64,000 bases of DNA from Chryseobacterium salivictor (GCF_004359195.1 NZ_CP037954.1:2108001-2172000); one strand, 5' to 3'; counted from the stretch's first letter, positions 1-9,714 are shown. Program-made: numbers and translations. Notes: generated from the sequence alone by a model not told the origin.

Positions 1-424
1 TCAAAGAATAGCCCATCACCGGTAAAATGGCCGGATTCATTTTTTCTACGGTGATATTGATGTTTGGCGGCAGTTGATTTTTAATCTCATTAATTTTTGC
101 CTCAATTTGCTGTTGGCTAAGGTCGATATTAGCATTCCAGTCCATAAAGGCGGAAATTTCACAGCTTCCTCTACTTGTGGTACTTTTCAGCAGGTGCAGA
201 TCGGGAATTTGTTTCACGGCATTTTCCAGCGGTCGCGTCACCGCAACGGTCATTTGGTCGACCGGCTGTTCTCCGGCTTCTGCGATGATTTTTATTTTCG
301 GAAAAGTAATCTGCGGAAACAGGGAGGATTTTATTTTAGTATAGGAAAAAACGCCGCCTAAAATAAAAAGCAGAATCATCACCAAAAGCGGATTTTTATA
401 TCTTACAAAAAAAGAGTTTTTCAT
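1..424 (-). CDS. RND efflux transporter permease, N-terminal part (runs off the window)
   Basis: The start codon is the ATG at 424-422 and the frame stays open to base 1, giving about 141 residues. The N-terminus has the RND signature: a short basic stretch, one hydrophobic helix (about residues 11-28, 'PLLVMILLFILGG'), then the 'SLFPQITFPKIKI' segment and a periplasmic porter region with 'RPLENAVKQIPDL'. Such permeases use the proton gradient to export drugs or metals through an adaptor and an outer membrane channel. The adaptor, the TolC-like channel and a two-component system lie upstream on the same strand, so this is probably the pump of that system. A 656-bp spacer full of tandem repeats separates it from the adaptor gene, so it may have its own promoter. 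Whether it is a metal (CusA-like) or drug (AcrB-like) pump cannot be told from this fragment. Confidence 0.88.
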   Translation of the reverse strand, partial: MKNSFFVRYKNPLLVMILLFILGGVFSYTKIKSSLFPQITFPKIKIIAEAGEQPVDQMTVAVTRPLENAVKQIPDLHLLKSTTSRGSCEISAFMDWNANIDLSQQQIEAKINEIKNQLPPNINITVEKMNPAILPVMGYSL

Positions 425-452
425 TTTAAACTGATTAGTTTTACAAATTCTT

Positions 453-970
453 TCACTACAAAAATCACAAAAGCTTCATTTTTTAAAGATTAAATTTTTA
501 CTTTTTAAAGACCAAAAAACTTGTGCTTAGTTTTTTCATTCCGGAGAAATATAAACCACAAAAGTCACATAAGCTTCATTTATTAAAGATTAAATTTTCA
601 CTTTTTAAAGACCAAAAAACTTGTGCTTAGTTTTTTCATTCCGGAGGAATATAAACCACAAAAGTCACCAAAGCTTCATTTTTTAAAGACTAAATTTTTA
701 CTTTTTAAAGACGAAAAACTTCTGCTTAGTTTTTTCATTCCGAAGATATCAACCACAAAAGTCACAAAAGCTTCATTTATTAAAGATTAAATTTTCACTT
801 TTTAAAGACCAAAAAACTTGTGCTTAGTTTTTTCATTCCGGAGAAATATAAACCACAAAAGTCACATAAGCTTCATTTTTTAAAGATTAAATTTTTTACT
901 TTTTAAAGACCAAAAAACTTCTACTTAGTTTTTTCATTCCGAAGATATCAACCACAAAAGATACATTCTT
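453..970. repeat. Five tandem repeats of about 100 bp
   Basis: The unit carries 'AAGCTTCATT', 'CTTTTTAAAGAC', 'CTTAGTTTTTTCATTCCG' and 'ACCACAAAAGTCACA'. The anchor AAGCTTCATT recurs at 471, 571, 671, 768 and 868, so the spacing is 100, 100, 97 and 100 bp. The repeats fill most of the 656-bp gap between the adaptor gene and the RND permease gene. They contain no convincing reading frame. A related 'CTTTTGTGACTTTTGTGGTT' string, in inverse orientation, sits at about 1053-1072. Confidence 0.9.
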
Positions 971-1080
971 GAAGTACTGTTTTATTGCTTTTTAAAGACC
1001 ACTTCATCGTTAATTTTGTGAACTTTAAAACATCATGCTTTTAACTTTACCTTTTGTGACTTTTGTGGTTATACAGGGTT

Positions 1081-2007
1081 TTACGGCTCAATTTTCACTT
1101 TTGCATTATTTTCTAAACCGTAATTTCCGGAGGTGATAATCTGGTCTTTTAAACTGATATTCCCTGAAATAATTTGTACGTAACTGTTATTTTCAGTGCC
1201 TTTTACAATGTTCACTTTTACGGCGGTATTTTTATCTTTTAATTTCATGATCCAAAATTGGGTCTGCGTTTCATCGGTTAATACAGCACTTTTCGGAACG
1301 TACAATCCGGTTTGGCTGTTTTGCCGTTTCAGACGGATGGTCACAATTAAACTTTCAGGAATAGCAATATTGTCGTTGGGTTTTACCAAAACCTTTTCGG
1401 TTTGTGAAATGGGATCAACACCTGGTAACAATTTTGCAATATGACCGTAAATCGTTTTTCCGTCCGGTAAATTAATTTCCAGATTTTTATTATTGATGAG
1501 CATTTCATGGTATTCATAAGGCACATTCATCACCAATCCGAAACTTGATGAATCGGTAATTCCCGCTAAAATTTCACCTTCCTGCACATAATCTCCAATC
1601 TGGTGATTTAGAGCATTGACGAATCCCGTTGCCGGACAAGTCACCGTTGTAACGCCCGAAAAGCGAAAAGAAGGATCCAGTTTATTAATGGTATTTCCTA
1701 AAGCGCGCGATTCTTTGGTCTGCACAGAAAATAAAAACTGCCCTTTTTTTACCGCATCGCCCAGATTAATTCTCACGTTGGTAATGTATCCTGTCGCGTT
1801 CGCTTTTACATCCGATTTTAATAAATAAGTCGCAGTTGCATTAATGGAAATGTCATTATTAATGGAAAGTGTATCTGTCGGAAAAGCTACTGAAACTGGT
1901 GTTGCAGCGTTTACTACAGGTTCCTGCGCAACCGTTTCCGACTTTTTCTTGCAAGAAATCATTAAAATCGAAATCAGAAAAATGGTAAATATTTGAAGGG
2001 ATTTCAT
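1081..2007 (-). CDS. Efflux RND periplasmic adaptor (membrane fusion) lipoprotein
   Basis: 308 residues. The N-terminus is a lipoprotein signal with lipobox 'LMISC' (Cys19). Next comes a paired lipoyl/barrel-sandwich region: 'VKANATGYITNVRINLGDAVKK' type motif near residues 67-90, and its partner 'CPATGFVNALNHQIGDYVQ' near 124-142. The C-terminal beta-barrel/MPD part follows ('IVKGTENNSYVQIISGNISL'). In the family this protein links the inner membrane RND pump to the outer membrane channel. The ATG overlaps the stop codon of the TolC-like gene by one base (TAATG), so the two are translationally coupled. The protein is shorter than many adaptors, with a reduced alpha-hairpin. Confidence 0.88.
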   Translation of the reverse strand: MKSLQIFTIFLISILMISCKKKSETVAQEPVVNAATPVSVAFPTDTLSINNDISINATATYLLKSDVKANATGYITNVRINLGDAVKKGQFLFSVQTKESRALGNTINKLDPSFRFSGVTTVTCPATGFVNALNHQIGDYVQEGEILAGITDSSSFGLVMNVPYEYHEMLINNKNLEINLPDGKTIYGHIAKLLPGVDPISQTEKVLVKPNDNIAIPESLIVTIRLKRQNSQTGLYVPKSAVLTDETQTQFWIMKLKDKNTAVKVNIVKGTENNSYVQIISGNISLKDQIITSGNYGLENNAKVKIEP

Positions 2008-3266
2008 TATTGTAGAATTATATTTTCATAGTGATTTTCAAGTCTTAAAACCTGCATTCTGTATTGCAAAAGTCCAATTTTCAAAGTTGTATAGTTGGTG
2101 ATTGCCAAAATAAAATCGACCATTTTCACGTCGCCGGTCGGCAGCTGTTTCAGGTTGGCTTCAATCAAAGTTTGGGCGTATTTCATCTGTGTATTCGCAA
2201 GACTGATCATATCCCGGTATTGCCGGATTTGGGCTGTAAGCTGCGCTTTTTGCTGCTCAAACTGTTTCTGCTCAAATTGGGTGTAGTTTTTCCGCGTGTT
2301 GAGTTCTATTTTTTTCTGTTCCAGGGAAAGCTGTCTTTGATGACCATCATAGATTGGAACCGTTAAAGAAATTCCGGCGCTGACTCCGAAGTTTTTGTAC
2401 GGCGTTTGAATTAAAGCTGAAGAGTAACCACCATCGGCAAAAACTGAGATTTTCGGCTGGTAATTATAATTGATCAATTGCAGGTCATTGGCCAGTTTCA
2501 GACTGTCTGTACGAAAAGTTTGGGCATAAATACTTTCTTCAAAATCGGGTTCCATTTTCTTATTAAAAGTCGGCGGCTCTAAATCCGGCAACTGCTTTTC
2601 ATTATTTCCGGAAAGGTATTGCAGGAGTCCAAAATTATTTTGAAAATCTGCGAAATGTTGCTTTTGGAGCAGTTCATTTTGCTGTTGCGTTACTTTAAAA
2701 GTCAGGTAATCCGTTTGTCGGAAGACGGATTGCTGGGTCAGTTTCTTTAAAATTACATCTTCCTGTTGAAAAATATGAATGATCTCCTGATCGATTTTCG
2801 TTTGCTCCTGGCTTTCATACGCCAAAAGGTATTGTTCTGTAACCGCTTTTTTCAGCGTGAGCGCGGAAAGATTTTTTTGATTTAATAATTGCTGAACCGT
2901 CAGTGAAAAGGAATTGAGTTTTGCCTGAAAGTTTTTTTTGCTGACGAAATCGCGTGAAACTCTACCTAAAAGAGCGAGATTCTTTCCGTTGATGGTGGAA
3001 TTCCCATCGTAGCCCCAGTTATTGATTTGTGGCGAATAGGAAGCGTCAGCAATTCCGATAACTTTGAAACCGTATTCGCGCTGCATTTTGATGCTGTCTA
3101 TCGCCGTAATGCTGATCTGATTTTTTAAATCCTGTAAATTCGGATTAGTCTGCTGCGCGGTTTCTAGATAGTAATCAAGCGTATTTTTGCTTTGTGCCCG
3201 GTATCCTGAATGTACCAGAAACAAAAGCAGGAGCACTGCTATTTTCAGTTTTTTTTGGAAAGCCAT
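2007..3266 (-). CDS. TolC-family outer membrane efflux protein
   Basis: 419 residues with a signal peptide (about residues 1-24, ending 'YRAQS'). The body is made of long amphipathic, Gln-rich helices with the duplicated arrangement typical of the OEP/TolC family: strand-like segments 'VIGIADASYSPQINNWG' and 'PKISVFADGGYSSAL', then 'FGVSAGISLTVPIYDG', the common family signature. Proteins of this type form the outer membrane and periplasmic tunnel of RND systems. The gene lies between the sensor kinase and the adaptor on the same strand, overlapping the adaptor start by one base, so it is the first structural gene of the pump operon. A 94-bp gap separates it from the kinase gene. Confidence 0.88.
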   Translation of the reverse strand: MAFQKKLKIAVLLLLFLVHSGYRAQSKNTLDYYLETAQQTNPNLQDLKNQISITAIDSIKMQREYGFKVIGIADASYSPQINNWGYDGNSTINGKNLALLGRVSRDFVSKKNFQAKLNSFSLTVQQLLNQKNLSALTLKKAVTEQYLLAYESQEQTKIDQEIIHIFQQEDVILKKLTQQSVFRQTDYLTFKVTQQQNELLQKQHFADFQNNFGLLQYLSGNNEKQLPDLEPPTFNKKMEPDFEESIYAQTFRTDSLKLANDLQLINYNYQPKISVFADGGYSSALIQTPYKNFGVSAGISLTVPIYDGHQRQLSLEQKKIELNTRKNYTQFEQKQFEQQKAQLTAQIRQYRDMISLANTQMKYAQTLIEANLKQLPTGDVKMVDFILAITNYTTLKIGLLQYRMQVLRLENHYENIILQ

Positions 3267-3360
3267 GGTTAACAGAATCTAGAAATTATCTATCAAAATT
3301 ACTGTTTAATTCTGTACATAATCTGAATTTCTAAAAAAAAACTAAGAAAACGCCGGGCAA

Positions 3361-4614
3361 TTATTGCCGATTTAAAATAAACTGATGTTGATGGTTTTCA
3401 AACTGATATTTTAAATCTAAATGAAATGCAGCCGCGATTTCTTTCGCGATTTCCAGGCCTAAACCGTTCCCTTTTTCGTGCGTGTTTTGGCGCTGAAACC
3501 GTTTAAATAATTGGTGTTGATCCAGAGCAGATCCTTCTGCATGGTTAGCAATTTTCAGTTCGTTTTTATGAATGATGACTTCCACTTCACTTTCCTGAGG
3601 CGCGTACTTTAAGGCGTTAAAAAATAAATTCCCCACTAAAATTTCAGCCAGACCGAAATCAATTTCCACGATAAAAACTTCGGAAAAATCTTTTTTAAGG
3701 CTAAGGTTTTTAAATTTGATCTGTTCCTGATAATTTTTAATATAAGTATCGACAATAAGATTAAAATTAACGGGTTGAATATTGGTGAACTGTTTATTTT
3801 CAATTTTAGAAAGAAGCAAAAGTGCCTGATTCAGTTTGCGCATTCTGGTGGTGGCAGTCGAAATATCGTTCAGGATTTCTGCCTGCTGCTCCGTAATAAA
3901 ATCGGTTTGCCAGAAGAGTTCAATATTATTCTGAATGATGGCCAGCGGCGTTTGCAGTTCGTGGGACGCGTTTTCGGTAAATTCTTTTTGCGACTGAAAT
4001 ACTTTTTTGTTGGTCGCGGCTAACTCGTTCAGTGAATCATTCAGATCATTGAGTTCATTAATTTTGCCCCGAGCCAGATGCAAACCTTCCGCATGATCTA
4101 CGCGGAATTTCTTTAACTGGTCCAAAGTATGGTAAAAAGGTTTCCAGACTCTTTTTTTTACCTGGATGTTGATCAGCAGTAAAGTCGCGGTAAGTGCCAC
4201 AAAAACCGAAATGAGGAGATAAAGAATGCTTTTCATCAAATCTTCACTTTCAACCAAAGACTGGCGGATCCTGACATTAAAAGTGCCGTCGGTTGTTTTT
4301 ACAGGAAATTCAATAATGCGGTAGCTCTCGATCTCGTCATCTTCTTTATGATAGGGATCGCTGGTGAAGATTTTTTCCGGCAGAAGTTGTCGGGGATTTT
4401 TTTCAATACTGATTCTGTCGTCAAAATTCACGAAATTTTCTGAGGGCAACAGTTGAAGTTTTTTGCTTATACCTGTTTTTTGAGCTGCTAAACTTTCATC
4501 GATATTATTGATTAAAACATTTTGAATGGCGACGTAAAAAAGCGGTATGGAAATCAGCATGACCAAAATCGTAACGCCGATGTAGCGCAGAGAAATATAG
4601 TGCGTCAGTTTCAT
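3361..4614 (-). CDS. Sensor histidine kinase
   Basis: 417 residues. There are two membrane helices (about 12-30 and 128-150) around a ~95-residue sensor domain outside the membrane. The HisKA box 'SHELQTPLA' contains the phospho-accepting His218, followed by the N box 'NLFFNALKYAP' and the G box 'GNGLGLEIAKEIA' of the HATPase domain. The start overlaps the end of the response regulator gene by 4 bases (ATGA), so the two are cotranscribed. With the RND-type genes just downstream on the same strand, the pair probably controls the efflux operon, as CusRS-type systems do; the signal is unknown. Confidence 0.92.
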   Translation of the reverse strand: MKLTHYISLRYIGVTILVMLISIPLFYVAIQNVLINNIDESLAAQKTGISKKLQLLPSENFVNFDDRISIEKNPRQLLPEKIFTSDPYHKEDDEIESYRIIEFPVKTTDGTFNVRIRQSLVESEDLMKSILYLLISVFVALTATLLLINIQVKKRVWKPFYHTLDQLKKFRVDHAEGLHLARGKINELNDLNDSLNELAATNKKVFQSQKEFTENASHELQTPLAIIQNNIELFWQTDFITEQQAEILNDISTATTRMRKLNQALLLLSKIENKQFTNIQPVNFNLIVDTYIKNYQEQIKFKNLSLKKDFSEVFIVEIDFGLAEILVGNLFFNALKYAPQESEVEVIIHKNELKIANHAEGSALDQHQLFKRFQRQNTHEKGNGLGLEIAKEIAAAFHLDLKYQFENHQHQFILNRQ

Positions 4615-5288
4615 AATGCTTCTAATTTGTATCCCATTCCGTACACCGATTTGATGCAGTCTTGTGCACCAATAGCCGCTAATTTTTTCTTAATGTTTTT
4701 GATGTGGGCATACAGAAAATCAAAATTGTCGAAGAACTGAATATTGTCTTCTGCAATATGTTCTGCAATGGCATTTTTAGAAATGATTCTGTTTTTATTG
4801 ACGGCAAGGTAGAGGAGGATATCAAATTCCTTCCGCGTGAAATCGATGGGTTTTCCCTGAAAAGAGATCAGTTTTGCTTCCGAATGAATCTCTAAATCAT
4901 TGACGGTAATGGAGGAGTTTCCTTTGAAATGTTTTCTTCTGATCACGGCAGAAATCCTAGCGCCCAATTCGGAAAGGTGAAAAGGTTTCGCCAGATAATC
5001 GTCCGCTCCCAACTGTAAACCGCTGATTTTATCATCTAAAGAGTTTTTAGCCGAAATAATGATGACGCCATCCGATTTTTTATTCTCTTTCAGTTGTTTT
5101 AAAAGTTGAAGACCGCTGCCATCGGGCAAAGTGAGATCCAGCAAAATACAGTCGTATTCGTATAATTCTAATTTTTCCTGTGCAGTTTCAAAATTTTCCG
5201 CCAGATCGCAGCTGTATTTTTCGTTCTTCAGATACGTTAAAATACTTTTGCTCAACTGCCTTTCATCTTCGATCAATAAAATTTTCAT
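4611..5288 (-). CDS. OmpR/PhoB-type response regulator
   Basis: 225 residues. The receiver domain (1-120) has the acidic pair Glu7/Asp8, the phosphorylation site Asp51 in 'CILLDLTLPDGSG', and 'KPFHLSELGARI' near residue 107. A winged-helix DNA-binding domain fills 127-223 ('DFTRKEFDILLYLAVNKNRIIS', then 'VYGMGYKLEAL' at the end). It is the first gene of a minus-strand unit: regulator, kinase, TolC-like protein, adaptor, RND pump. Its output is therefore most likely expression of that efflux system. Confidence 0.92.
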   Translation of the reverse strand: MKILLIEDERQLSKSILTYLKNEKYSCDLAENFETAQEKLELYEYDCILLDLTLPDGSGLQLLKQLKENKKSDGVIIISAKNSLDDKISGLQLGADDYLAKPFHLSELGARISAVIRRKHFKGNSSITVNDLEIHSEAKLISFQGKPIDFTRKEFDILLYLAVNKNRIISKNAIAEHIAEDNIQFFDNFDFLYAHIKNIKKKLAAIGAQDCIKSVYGMGYKLEAL

Positions 5289-5378
5289 AGCAATTTTTTA
5301 GAAAATTAAGTTTTAAATCTGAATAAAATCTGAATTAAGTTAAAAAAATCCCCGGCATTTTAAAACAGAAAGCAATCC

Positions 5379-5659
5379 TTTGCCAAGCGAAGCGCCCTTG
5401 CGCCTTTTTCAGAAGCGTGTTGGAGCTGTCTTGCCTCTTTGCGTTAAAAAAAGAATCACAAAATCACACTAAATATCTTCCACTTTCCTGTCAGATTTTA
5501 AACAGTCCCTTTGCCAAGCGAAGCGCCTTTGCGCCTTTTTCAGAAGCATGCTGTAGCTGTCTTGCGCCTTTGCGTTAAAAAAAGAATTACAAAATCCTTT
5601 TTCAGAATTATGTTGCACCTGTCTTGCATCTTTTCTTTAAAAAAAGAATCACAAAATCA
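5379..5659. repeat. Three degenerate repeats of ~85-130 bp between the regulator and tex genes
   Basis: The unit starts 'TTTGCCAAGCGAAGCG', runs through 'GCGCCTTTTTCAGAAGC' and 'AGCTGTCTTGC', and ends 'AAAAAAAGAATCACAAAATC'. Copies start at 5379 and 5510; a third, truncated copy runs from about 5595 to 5659 and overlaps the last codons and stop of tex. Together they occupy most of the spacer 5289-5648, which holds no other gene. Pieces of the same sequence ('TTTGCGTTAAAAAATTACA') reappear near 8250. Confidence 0.75.
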
Positions 5660-7772
5660 TCGTCAACTGAACTCTTTTCCTGTCCTCATCAACTTCCACC
5701 ACTTTCACCTGAACATGCTGATGCAGTTTTACCACTTCATTCACATCCGAAACGAAACCTTCTTTAAGCTGGGAAATATGAACCAAGCCGCTTTCTTTAA
5801 TTCCCAAATCTACGAAACAACCGAAAGCGGTAATATTATTCACAATTCCGGGGAGAATCATGCCGGGTTTTAAGTTTTTAATGCTTTTCACCGTTGGATC
5901 AAATTCAAACACTTTAGCCGCTTTTCGGGGATCCAGTCCGGGTTTTTCCAGTTCTTTTAAAATGTCTTTAATTCCTAAAATCCCTATGGTTTCGGTCACG
6001 TATTTTTCAGGAGCAATGGTTTGAATTTTTCCTTTATTCGCGATCAGGTCGATGGTTTTTAAACCCAAATCTTTCGCCATTTTTTCCACGATTGCATAAG
6101 CTTCCGGATGAACCGCTGAATTATCCAAAGGATTTTTTGCATTCGTAATTCTGATAAAAGCTGCGGCCTGCTGGTAAGCTTTTTCGCCCAAACGCGGTAC
6201 TTTTTTCAATTGCTTCCGGTCTTCAAAAGCCCCGTTTTCTGTGCGGTAATTCACGATGTTTTCTGCCATTTTTTCGCCGATTCCCGAAACGTAACTCAAT
6301 AGAGATTTGCTTGCGGTATTTAAATTAATGCCAACAGAATTCACGCATTTCATTACCGTAGAATCCAGTTCGTTTTTCAATTGTGTTTGATCGACATCGT
6401 GCTGATATTGTCCGACACCAATCGATTTTGCATCAATTTTTACGAGTTCAGCCAAAGGATCAGACAGCCTTCTTCCGATCGAAATCGCGCCTCGAACGGT
6501 TACATCAAAACTGGGGAATTCATCTCTCGCAATTTTACTTGCTGAATATACCGATGCGCCGGCTTCGGAAACGATGAAAACTTGAGGCGGTTTATCGAAA
6601 GCGATCTTCTTAATAAAAAATTCAGTTTCGCGACTGGCCGTTCCGTTTCCGATCGAAATCGCTTCAATATTAAAGGAATTCACAAGGGACCGGATTTTCT
6701 TCATCGCCATTCCCGCTTCGTTTTGCGGCGCATGGGGATAAATGGTTTCATTGTGCAGCAGATCTCCTTTTTCATCGAGGCAAACGATTTTGCATCCGCT
6801 TTTGAAACCGGGATCGACCGCTAAAATCCGCTTTTCGCCCAATGGGGGAGCGAGCAGCAATTGCCTCAGATTTTCTGCAAATATTTCGATGGCTTTCTGA
6901 TCGGCTTTTTCTTTCGCTTCCTGCAACGTTTCGTTGGAAATAGCGGGCTCCAGCAATCTTTTGTAACTGTCTTTGATGGCTAAAGAAATCTGATCTGCAG
7001 ATTCATTATTTGATTTAATGAGGGACTGTTCTATAAAATCAATCGCTTCTTCTTTATCGATTTCTATTTTGGTTTTCACAAAACCTTCCGTTTCTGCACG
7101 CAGCATCGCCAACAGCCGGTGAGACGGGATTCTGTTCAGGCTTTCTTGCCAGTCGAAATACTGTTTGAATTTCTGCGCAGTTTCCTCTTCCAATTTGCTT
7201 TTCACCACTTTTGAAGAAATGAGCGCCTTTCGCTGAAAAAGCCGGCGCAGGTTTTTCCGCACGTACATATTTTCATTGATCCATTCTGCCATAATATCTC
7301 TTGCGCCCTGCAAAGCTTCTTCTTCCGAACTCACCTTTTCATTCAAATATTTTGAGGCTAAAAACGGTAAATCATTGGCATTCTGGCTCATGATTATTTT
7401 TGCCAAAGGTTCCAGGCCTTTTTCTTTCGCAGCATCGGCTTTTGTTTTGCGCTTTTTTTTGAAAGGCAAATACAGGTCTTCCAGTTCCTGAAGATCGAAA
7501 CTTTCCTCAATTCTTTGCTTTAAATTGGGGGTTAAAGCGTTCTGTTCTTCAATTGATTTCAGAATACTTTCTTTCCGTTTGATGATTTCATCAAACTGTT
7601 TATTCAGTTTTGAAATTCCTTCGATTTGAACTTCATCCAGATTTCCGGTGGCATCTTTCCGGTAGCGCGAAATGAAGGGAATGGTGCAGTCTTCTGCCAG
7701 CAGTTTCAAAGTAGCACTGATGTTTTTCTCAGAGAGATTGAGGGATTTTTGGATAAAACCGGTCGCCGTCAT
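5649..7772 (-). CDS. tex: Tex-family RNA-binding transcription accessory protein
   Basis: 707 residues, near full length for Tex. Visible parts in order: an N-terminal helical region; the YqgF/RNase H-like fold with 'ILAVDPGFKSGCKIVCLDE' near 322; tandem helix-hairpin-helix elements ('YVSGIGEKMAENIVNYR' near 494 and 'KKVPRLGEKAYQQAAAF' near 522); and a C-terminal S1 RNA-binding domain ('PGMILPGIVNNITAFGCFVDLG', then 'VKVVEVDEDRKRVQLTM'). Tex binds nucleic acid and influences transcription; its exact role in Bacteroidota is not settled. It appears to be a single-gene unit. Its last codons lie within a dispersed repeat sequence. Confidence 0.93.
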   Translation of the reverse strand: MTATGFIQKSLNLSEKNISATLKLLAEDCTIPFISRYRKDATGNLDEVQIEGISKLNKQFDEIIKRKESILKSIEEQNALTPNLKQRIEESFDLQELEDLYLPFKKKRKTKADAAKEKGLEPLAKIIMSQNANDLPFLASKYLNEKVSSEEEALQGARDIMAEWINENMYVRKNLRRLFQRKALISSKVVKSKLEEETAQKFKQYFDWQESLNRIPSHRLLAMLRAETEGFVKTKIEIDKEEAIDFIEQSLIKSNNESADQISLAIKDSYKRLLEPAISNETLQEAKEKADQKAIEIFAENLRQLLLAPPLGEKRILAVDPGFKSGCKIVCLDEKGDLLHNETIYPHAPQNEAGMAMKKIRSLVNSFNIEAISIGNGTASRETEFFIKKIAFDKPPQVFIVSEAGASVYSASKIARDEFPSFDVTVRGAISIGRRLSDPLAELVKIDAKSIGVGQYQHDVDQTQLKNELDSTVMKCVNSVGINLNTASKSLLSYVSGIGEKMAENIVNYRTENGAFEDRKQLKKVPRLGEKAYQQAAAFIRITNAKNPLDNSAVHPEAYAIVEKMAKDLGLKTIDLIANKGKIQTIAPEKYVTETIGILGIKDILKELEKPGLDPRKAAKVFEFDPTVKSIKNLKPGMILPGIVNNITAFGCFVDLGIKESGLVHISQLKEGFVSDVNEVVKLHQHVQVKVVEVDEDRKRVQLTMIL

Positions 7773-8363
7773 AATAGAGTTTTAAGACCGCTAAAATAGG
7801 GAGAATTATGGGAACGAATCAAGAGGGAACAGGGAAAAGGAAAAGATAAGGGTTGACATTGCTTTGACATTCCTTTGACTTTCATCTATCTGAAATCTTT
7901 GTGAACCGGAAAAAAGAGAAAAAAAAGGACGTTTATAAATAAAATATTTGCGTCTTGGGGTGAAAAATTACATGATGATTAAAGAAGGAATTGAAACACA
8001 AATGACACTAATTGTTTTCATAAATGACACTAATATTAATGGAAAAGTTTTTAAATATGTATTAAAGATTTTAATTATTTTATGGATGTCCGTAATTAGT
8101 AATAATTGTAAAGCCTTTGTGAACTTTGCTAAGTGAAACGCCTTTACCAATGGTTTCTTTATATTTTTAAAAGGAATTGGTGAATCTTCGATTTGCGAAC
8201 TTAAAAAAAAGAGTGTAAACTTGGTGTTTGTAAATAAAATCTTTGCGAACCTTTGCGTTAAAAAATTACATTATAATAAAAACTGATCTACATAAATTAT
8301 TTTGAAAGAAATCCAGAGCTATCATCAAATCAGCTTCAGTATACTGCGGACTTGCGTGTAAAA
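7773..8363. other. 591-bp spacer without a supported gene
   Basis: AT-rich sequence with short frames on both strands (for example 7948-8136) that overlap each other and look like nothing known. Two stretches resemble each other (about 7930-7980 and 8222-8282, both 'GTTTrTAAATAAAATmTTTGCG' followed by 'AAAAATTACATkAT'), which points to decayed dispersed repeats rather than coding. Confidence 0.6.
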
Positions 8364-8396
8364 AGCTTTGTCAAAGTTCCTGACTTTGACAAAGCT
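8364..8396 (-). terminator. Strong hairpin terminator of the amidohydrolase pair
   Basis: A perfect 14-bp stem AGCTTTGTCAAAGT / ACTTTGACAAAGCT with a 5-base loop lies 14 bp beyond the stop of the minus-strand gene 8411-9694. On the minus strand it is followed by TTTT. Confidence 0.8.
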
Positions 8397-8410
8397 GAAA
8401 TTTTTAAACA

Positions 8411-9694
8411 TCACTCCGCAGCTGAATATTTCTCCTTATATCTTTTGTAAAGCTCTTTCTGCTGGTTGTTGAGGTCGATCTGGCGGCCGTCGATAAAGGC
8501 TTCGGTGACATTGTTGGTGAGCTGGTCCAGCGCATCACCGTCGGAGATGAAAAGGGTGGCGCTTTTGCCCACTTCCAGACTGCCGTAATCTTTGTCGATG
8601 GCTAATATTTTCGCCAGGTTCAGTGTGATGCTCTGCAGGGCTTTCTCTTTATCGAGGCCATACGCCGCGGTGGTTCCGGCAAGAAAAGGCAGGTTTCGGG
8701 AGTCGGAGAAATCCTTTCTGGCGCTGTAATCCAGTCCGTGCAGGATTCCTTTGTCGGAAACCAGTTTGGCAAATTCGTAAGGAAGTCTTGGCGAAGTGGA
8801 TTCGTTGGGCGGCAGTGAATGCGGATTGCTGATGATGAGCGGGAAACCGCTTTTTTTAATGTCATCCAGAACACTTTCAAGACTTGAATCGCCCAGAAGT
8901 ACCGTCTTTTTCACGCCATAATCCTGAGCGAACTTAATGACTTCCAGTGCTTCATTGGCACCTGAAACATCGGCAAACAAAATTTTATCACCGTTCAGCA
9001 CGGGAGCAATGGCTTCCAGTTTATAATCTTTAACGCCGTTTTTGGGTTGGTACGCTTTGGCTCTGGCAAACAGGGTTTTCAGTTCCCGGATGGAAGCATC
9101 GCGCCGTTCTTTCATTTCCTTATTCCTTTTTTCATCGGTGAACTTGCGGTTCGCCGGCCAGGAAAGATGGAGCACATTATCGGTGGCCACCACGGCGTCC
9201 TGCCAGTTCCAGCCGTCGAGATTCATCACAGAAGAAGTTCCTTTCAGGATTCCGCTTCCCAACACGGGCTGAGCCAGAAGCACGCCATTGGTACGGACGG
9301 TCGGGATAACGTGACTGTCGGTGTTGAAGGCGATTAAAGTCCGTACTTCCGGCATGAAGCCGTTGGATTCTACGAAATCCACCGTGGCTTTGGTCGCGGA
9401 TACTTCGACCAGTCCAAGGGAATTATTGACCAGGATAAAGCCCGGATAGACCTGTTTTCCGGAAGCGTTGATCACTTTGGCGTTCGCAGGGATGGGCGAA
9501 TTGATGCCGGTGATTTTTCCGTTGTCGAAAACAAGGGAAGCATTCTGAAGTACCGTGCCTGTCCCGGTGTGCAGGGTGGCTCCTGTAATCGCTACAGGAA
9601 CAGTCTGCTTCGGAGCGGGGGCAGGCCGCTGGGCCGAAACCGCTCCGGAAATGAACAGGGTGAATGAAAGTATTTTGAAGACTGATTTTTTCAT
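8411..9694 (-). CDS. Secreted amidohydrolase-family protein lacking clear metal ligands
   Basis: 427 residues with a signal peptide (about 1-21, ending 'SGAVSAQ'). The start of an amidohydrolase beta-sandwich is visible ('ITGATLHTGTGTVLQNASLVFDNGKITGI') and the C-terminal part is standard ('NLAKILAIDKDYGSLEVGKSATLFISDGDAL'). The region that should hold the first HxH metal motif reads 'VYPGFILVNNSLGLVEV', so the usual His ligands are missing and the protein may not be a hydrolase on its own. It sits 20 bp downstream of a larger paralogue in the same direction and ends at a strong terminator. The pair probably forms one operon and possibly one periplasmic complex; that is inference. Confidence 0.82.
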   Translation of the reverse strand: MKKSVFKILSFTLFISGAVSAQRPAPAPKQTVPVAITGATLHTGTGTVLQNASLVFDNGKITGINSPIPANAKVINASGKQVYPGFILVNNSLGLVEVSATKATVDFVESNGFMPEVRTLIAFNTDSHVIPTVRTNGVLLAQPVLGSGILKGTSSVMNLDGWNWQDAVVATDNVLHLSWPANRKFTDEKRNKEMKERRDASIRELKTLFARAKAYQPKNGVKDYKLEAIAPVLNGDKILFADVSGANEALEVIKFAQDYGVKKTVLLGDSSLESVLDDIKKSGFPLIISNPHSLPPNESTSPRLPYEFAKLVSDKGILHGLDYSARKDFSDSRNLPFLAGTTAAYGLDKEKALQSITLNLAKILAIDKDYGSLEVGKSATLFISDGDALDQLTNNVTEAFIDGRQIDLNNQQKELYKRYKEKYSAAE

Positions 9695-9714
9695 GTTCTG
9701 ATTGTAATTTCTAA

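Noticed and set aside
453-970. CRISPR array
   Set aside because: The ~100-bp units are repeated along their whole length, with no unique spacers, and no cas genes are present.
7948-8150. Two overlapping ~60-codon frames on opposite strands
   Set aside because: AT-rich low-complexity spacer; neither has a recognisable start region or composition.
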